The position numbers were made by a program, and so were the translations under genes. Source: Actinomycetes bacterium (GTDB taxonomy: Bacteria > Actinomycetota > Actinomycetes > Streptosporangiales > Streptosporangiaceae). Taken from it: a DNA stretch of 5,680 nucleotides. The stretch is taken from the NCBI GenBank assembly GCA_023425615.1, contig JAFACJ010000835.1, forward strand, positions 1-5,680, read 5' to 3'. The notes below the pieces were generated by a model that was given only the letters and a program-made list of their open reading frames with translations, was not told where the DNA came from and searched no databases. This document shows positions 5,440 to 5,680 of this stretch, in pieces (positions within the stretch are counted from its first letter, which is position 1; every line of letters starts with the position of its first letter).

Positions 5440-5680
5440 ATGGCCGTGGGGACACACGCACGCCGGCGACCTGTTGCCGCGAAAGCCGCGGGGGCGGTGG
5501 CCGTGCTGGCCGCCGCCGGTCTGGCGGTGGCGCTGGCCGGCGCGGGAGGCGATCCGGAGGAGACCGGACGGGAGGCCGCGCGGACCGTCGAGGCCGCGGT
5601 CCCCCGGGACCCGGCCTCCCCGGAGGCGTCCGTGCCCGAGATCTCCTCCAAGCCCGTCACCGCCTCTCCCAGCAGGACGC
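5440..5680 (+). CDS. Putative exported or membrane-anchored protein, N-terminal part only
   Basis: This reading frame is open from an in-frame TAG at 5419-5421 to the window end. It encodes at least 80 residues from ATG 5440 (or GTG 5437). The start has a basic n-region MAVGTHARRRPVAAK, a hydrophobic stretch of Ala/Val/Leu (about 16-34, AVAVLAAAGLAVALAGAG), then an acidic, Pro/Ser/Thr-rich segment (37-80, for example PEASVPEISSKPVTASPSR). This is the layout of a Sec signal peptide or membrane anchor followed by a disordered linker. There is no lipobox cysteine. GCGGGGGTG just before the ATG is a weak ribosome site. The catalytic or binding domain, if any, lies beyond 5680, so I do not assign a function. 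The antisense frame at 5418-5660 is compositional. Confidence 0.6.
   Translation, partial: MAVGTHARRRPVAAKAAGAVAVLAAAGLAVALAGAGGDPEETGREAARTVEAAVPRDPASPEASVPEISSKPVTASPSRT

Noticed and set aside
5418..5660. 80-codon minus-strand frame opposite the start of the exported protein
   Set aside because: An Ala/Ser/Thr/Pro-rich string without motif, antisense to a frame with a signal-peptide-like N-terminus. It is possible but unsupported.

Overview
The window is very GC-rich with G/C-dominated third codon positions. It shows classic actinobacterial features: an ECF sigma factor paired with a DGPF/YCII protein, a PadR-MacB-FtsX cassette, and an apparently leaderless regulator gene. It most likely comes from the chromosome of a filamentous actinomycete (Streptomyces, Streptosporangiaceae or similar). 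The genus cannot be fixed from this sequence. I see no tRNA, rRNA, CRISPR array or intact mobile element.

Layout. (1) Positions 1-730, minus strand: a YCII/DGPF-domain protein gene followed, with a 4-base GTGA overlap, by an ECF sigma factor gene whose first 82 codons are in the window. The gene pair and a TGTCGA-N17-CGTC promoter just upstream identify an ECF42-type module that probably activates itself. (2) Positions 775-4297, minus strand: a three-gene operon, PadR repressor -> ABC ATPase -> 752-residue FtsX-type permease. Both junctions are ATGA overlaps. The promoter carries a TGTATACA palindrome over the -10 and is placed so that transcription would start at or beside the PadR ATG. A weak hairpin follows the permease. 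(3) Positions 4261-4619: a gene-poor stretch with two decayed gene ends facing each other, the N-terminal Walker A part of an oligopeptide-type ABC ATPase (plus) and the C-terminal tail of an MDR-type oxidoreductase (minus). This looks like a rearrangement scar. (4) Positions 4620-5252, minus strand: an intact DedA-family membrane protein with the charged residues expected of the family. (5) Positions 5253-5439: a divergent intergenic region with several dyads. (6) Positions 5440-5680, plus strand: the start of an unidentified exported or membrane-anchored protein cut by the window edge.

How the parts work together. The PadR operon reads as a self-contained, substrate-inducible export or envelope-response cassette: PadR represses its own operon, and the ATPase and the duplicated permease form one MacB-like transporter. 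The ECF/DGPF pair is a separate regulatory unit downstream on the same strand, with its own promoter. DedA and the divergent exported protein share an upstream region and may both concern the envelope, but nothing in the sequence ties them functionally to the PadR operon.
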